Part shown: in pieces, positions 61,708 to 64,000 of the stretch
Numbering within the stretch: position 1 is the first letter of the stretch
Layout of the letters: every line of letters begins with the position of its first letter
DNA from: Pollutimonas sp036675275
GTDB lineage: Bacteria > Pseudomonadota > Gammaproteobacteria > Burkholderiales > Burkholderiaceae_B
Length of the DNA stretch: 64,000 nucleotides
Direction of reading: 5' to 3'
NCBI GenBank assembly: GCA_036675275.1
Contig: JAKFFG010000008.1
Span: forward strand, 124,001 to 188,000
The notes under the pieces: model-generated
Told to the model about the DNA's origin: nothing
Databases searched by the model: none
Seen by the model: the letters and a program-made list of their open reading frames with translations, nothing else
Position numbers and translations under genes: made by a program

Positions 61708-62307
61708 ATGGCAGCAAGAGATCCCGATCGCCAACGCAAGATCATCGAAGCGGCGCGCCGTCTGTTTGCTCGATATGGGTACGGGGGCGCGTCCATCAGC
61801 ATGATCGCTGCCGAAACCGGCTTGACCAAGGCGGCGCTGTATCATCATTTCGAGAACAAAGAGGCCATCTACCGGGCCAGCTCGCGGTCGGGCATGGACC
61901 AGCTGTACTCTGAAGTGGAAAGCGCCGTTCAAAACGCTGGCAGCGGCGCCGAAGACCGCCTGCGTGCCTACATGCATGCCTCCGTGACGCGATACGAGAA
62001 CAACCAGGACAGCTGGACGTCCGGCTCGGCGCTATTTTGGGGCGTGGCGTCTGATAAGGCCAGGACAGAGATTCTGGAGGTTCGGGATGCTTACGAGGCT
62101 ATGTTGAAGCAGATCATCCACGAGGGCATGCAGTCAGGGGAATTCAGGGACGATATCGACGCCAGCCTTTCCAGCAAATTCCTGTTGTCGATCATGAACC
62201 AGTTGCCCAGATGGTATCGGGCCGGCGGCAAATACAGCGCGACGCAAATCATTGACATATACCTGGATACTTATTTGAATGGCGTACGGCCGAACGCCTA
62301 CGATTAA
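61708..62307 (+). CDS. TetR-family regulator (199 aa)
   Basis: N-terminal TetR HTH: RQRKIIEAARRLFARYGY, then SMIAAETGLTKAALYHHFENKE (about 30-53), and an all-alpha ligand-binding domain. It is on the same strand, directly after the acyl-CoA synthetase. The TetR-type palindrome at 54380-54405 is its most likely operator, and an acyl-CoA or the free acid its likely ligand; both are inference. Confidence 0.9.
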   Translation: MAARDPDRQRKIIEAARRLFARYGYGGASISMIAAETGLTKAALYHHFENKEAIYRASSRSGMDQLYSEVESAVQNAGSGAEDRLRAYMHASVTRYENNQDSWTSGSALFWGVASDKARTEILEVRDAYEAMLKQIIHEGMQSGEFRDDIDASLSSKFLLSIMNQLPRWYRAGGKYSATQIIDIYLDTYLNGVRPNAYD

Positions 62308-62390
62308 ATTGACAGCCCATAGCGCGGGGCTTACTCTGCCGGCATGCATCACATAATGATGAATAATCAGAGAGAACCGAGGAGTCCGCA

Positions 62391-63347
62391 ATGAAAGTGA
62401 GTCTGTTACTGAAATCGTTGGCCGTCATGACTGCGCTGTGCGCGGGTGCGGCGCAGGCACAGGTCAGCGTGATGCTGCCTGCCAATCCAGGTGGCGGTTG
62501 GGATTCCACGGGGCGTCAAGCCTTCCAGGCCATGAACGACGCGGGTATCTACACGGGTACTGTCAATTTCACCAATAAGGGCGGCGCGGGCGGCACAATA
62601 GGCTTATCCGATTTTCAGCGTTCACAAAAAGGCAAGCCCGACGCCTTGGCGGTATTCGGCGCCATCACGGTGGGTTCGATCACGCTGAACAATTCGCCGG
62701 TCGACCTCAGCAAGTTCAAGCCGGTGGCGCGCCTGACGGCTGAATACCTGGTCATTGCGGTCAAGGCCGATTCCCCGTACAAGACGCTGGGTGACTTCGT
62801 TGCCGCACTAAAGAGTGATCCAGGCGCCGCAGCAGTGGGCGGCGGATCGGCCGGCGGCGTGGACCATATCGCTTTGGCGCTGCTGGCACAAAGTGCGGGC
62901 GTGCCGGTGCCCAAGCTGAACTACATTCCGCAGGCCGGGGGCGCCGACACGGTTATCGGCATCATCAACGGGACACTGAAGGCCGGCATTTCCGGTATTT
63001 CCGAATTCCAGCAGTTTGCCAAGGAAGGCCGTATCCGCATATTGGGTATCACGACCGCCGAGCGCGTGAAGGGTCTGGAAGACGTTCCCACGTTCAAAGA
63101 GGCCGGATACGACGTTGAAATCGCGAACTGGCGCGGCATTCTTGGTTCGGTGGACATGCCCGAGGCCAATCACAAGGAATGGGTGGAGCGTTTCACCAAG
63201 CTGAACGAAAGCGAAGCGTGGCAGGCTGTGCTCAAGAAGCAGGGTTGGGAAGCCTACTTCATGCCGGGCGATGCATTCGGTAAATTCATCCAGAGCGAAA
63301 GCAGCCGCATCAACAAGATCCTCAAAGACGCCGGCCTGGCCAAGTAA
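62391..63347 (+). CDS. tctC: TctC, tricarboxylate receptor of a complete TTT transporter (318 aa)
   Basis: Genuine TctC branch: signal peptide 1-23 (AQA before QVSV), ligand loop PANPGGGWDSTGR and second block NKGGAGGTIG, and the segment VGGGSAGGVDHIALALLA typical for TctC proteins and different from the nine Bug proteins. Followed by tctB (27 bp) and tctA. It should bind citrate or another di/tricarboxylate for sodium-driven uptake. Confidence 0.93.
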   Translation: MKVSLLLKSLAVMTALCAGAAQAQVSVMLPANPGGGWDSTGRQAFQAMNDAGIYTGTVNFTNKGGAGGTIGLSDFQRSQKGKPDALAVFGAITVGSITLNNSPVDLSKFKPVARLTAEYLVIAVKADSPYKTLGDFVAALKSDPGAAAVGGGSAGGVDHIALALLAQSAGVPVPKLNYIPQAGGADTVIGIINGTLKAGISGISEFQQFAKEGRIRILGITTAERVKGLEDVPTFKEAGYDVEIANWRGILGSVDMPEANHKEWVERFTKLNESEAWQAVLKKQGWEAYFMPGDAFGKFIQSESSRINKILKDAGLAK

Positions 63348-63374
63348 TCACGCAACATCAGTGAAGGAGTGTCG

Positions 63375-63857
63375 ATGACCTTGTTGCGCAAAGGGCCCTG
63401 GTGGCTGGGGCTGGCCGTGATATTCATGGGGGCGGTGTGTTTTTATGCCTCGACCGAACTCGCGGCCACTGCGCAGTATGCGGCCATCGGCCCTGGCATG
63501 TTCGTCGCCGGGGTGGGCGTGGGGCTGATCGGCCTGGGCGTGCTGCTGCTCATCCAAATCGCGCGCGGCGAAGTGTTCGAACCCGAAGACGCAGAGAACG
63601 CGGCGCCGGGCCAGCCCATGGACAAGCGCGCTTTTTTTACTGCTTTACTGGCTGCCGCCGTACCTGCGCTGACTATTGAAACGCTTGGCCTGCCGGTGAC
63701 GGCCATGTTGTCCTTCATGCTGGTGGCGCGCGCATTTGGTTCGCGGCGCCTGGTCTCCGATCTGGTCGTGGGATTCGTGCTGGCCAGCATGTGCTGGTTC
63801 CTCTTCGGCTGGCTGGGGCTGCAACTGGGCGGCTTCTTTCCCTTGGCGGGCGTTTAA
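63375..63857 (+). CDS. tctB: TctB, small membrane subunit (160 aa)
   Basis: Four hydrophobic segments (about residues 9-25, 38-58, 83-100, 112-150), the fold of the small TTT transporter subunit. ATG 63375 chosen because AAGGAG ends five bases before it; GTG 63369 is inside the ribosome site. Its TAA overlaps the tctA ATG by one base. Confidence 0.88.
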   Translation: MTLLRKGPWWLGLAVIFMGAVCFYASTELAATAQYAAIGPGMFVAGVGVGLIGLGVLLLIQIARGEVFEPEDAENAAPGQPMDKRAFFTALLAAAVPALTIETLGLPVTAMLSFMLVARAFGSRRLVSDLVVGFVLASMCWFLFGWLGLQLGGFFPLAGV

Positions 63858-64000
63858 TGGATACCTTGCTACTGCTGCTTCACGGCTTCGAGGTTGCGCT
63901 GACGCCGACCAATCTTATGTGGGCCCTGGTCGGGTCGATCTTGGGAACCGCCATCGGCATTTTGCCCGGCATCGGGCCTGCGCTGACCATTGCACTGCTA
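63857..64000 (+). CDS. tctA: TctA, large membrane subunit, 3' end cut by window
   Basis: The first 48 codons are visible: a hydrophobic start followed by TNLMWALVGSILGTAIGILP and GIGPALTIAL, the conserved first loop of TctA with its Gly-Pro-rich motif. The rest of the roughly 500-residue protein lies beyond the window. With tctC and tctB this completes the only TTT transporter seen here and may serve the orphan Bug receptors. Confidence 0.88.
   Translation, partial: MDTLLLLLHGFEVALTPTNLMWALVGSILGTAIGILPGIGPALTIALL

Noticed and set aside
1..64000. Prophage, integrative element, CRISPR or tRNA-linked island
   Set aside because: No integrase, phage structural gene, regularly spaced repeats, tRNA gene or flanking direct repeats could be recognised.

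Overview
The window looks like chromosomal DNA of a betaproteobacterium of the Burkholderiales, most likely the Alcaligenaceae (Bordetella, Achromobacter, Pusillimonas and relatives). The reasons are the GC-rich coding style, the very dense gene packing, and above all ten periplasmic solute receptors of the Bug/TctC family in 64 kb. This placement is inference; there is no rRNA or housekeeping marker in the window. I see no tRNA, rRNA, CRISPR array, prophage or intact insertion sequence.

Layout. 1-3 kb (minus): enoyl-CoA hydratase, Bug receptor and CaiB-type CoA-transferase, divergent from a quinone oxidoreductase. 4-7.4 kb: amidase-Bug operon divergent from a LysR regulator. 7.5-9.5 kb: SoxC/SoxD-like molybdenum sulfur dehydrogenase and its cytochrome. 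9.6-15.3 kb: exported dienelactone hydrolase, then LysR - TcuA - TcuB - Bug (tricarballylate-type oxidation). 15.3-18.4 kb: MFS carrier and small proteins plus an unknown membrane protein. 18.4-22.5 kb: large catalase divergent from an exported argininosuccinate-lyase-like protein with an altered active site. 22.6-25.1 kb: Tat-exported cupredoxin and partner, then an amidase. 25.2-30.2 kb: MarR, Bug, sulfatase, and a SorAB-type sulfite dehydrogenase. 30.3-35.9 kb: LysR divergent from a CitE-like lyase / CoA-transferase / amidohydrolase / Bug / carboxymuconolactone decarboxylase operon. 36.1-41.2 kb (minus): NDP-forming acyl-CoA synthetase, IclR, arylamine N-acetyltransferase, Bug.

41.4-61.7 kb is the most striking part: about 20 kb of tightly overlapping plus-strand genes. 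They encode four acyl-CoA dehydrogenases, a thiolase-fold protein without the thiolase cysteine, a DUF35 protein, two MaoC proteins (one without the catalytic motif), a complete 2-oxoacid dehydrogenase complex with an enoyl-CoA hydratase gene inserted between E1 and E2, an AMP-forming acyl-CoA ligase, a second NDP-forming acyl-CoA synthetase, another enoyl-CoA hydratase and three Bug receptors. The order of activities (uptake receptor, CoA activation, dehydrogenation, hydration, retro-aldol type cleavage, oxidation of a carbonyl product) resembles the side-chain-shortening steps of steroid and bile acid catabolism, but no ring-degrading genes are visible. I propose an undescribed carboxylic acid degradation pathway for a branched or alicyclic acid. 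A TetR gene closes the block, and a strong TetR-like palindrome lies in the promoter at 54.38 kb. The window ends with a true tctC-tctB-tctA transporter, tctA being cut by the window edge.
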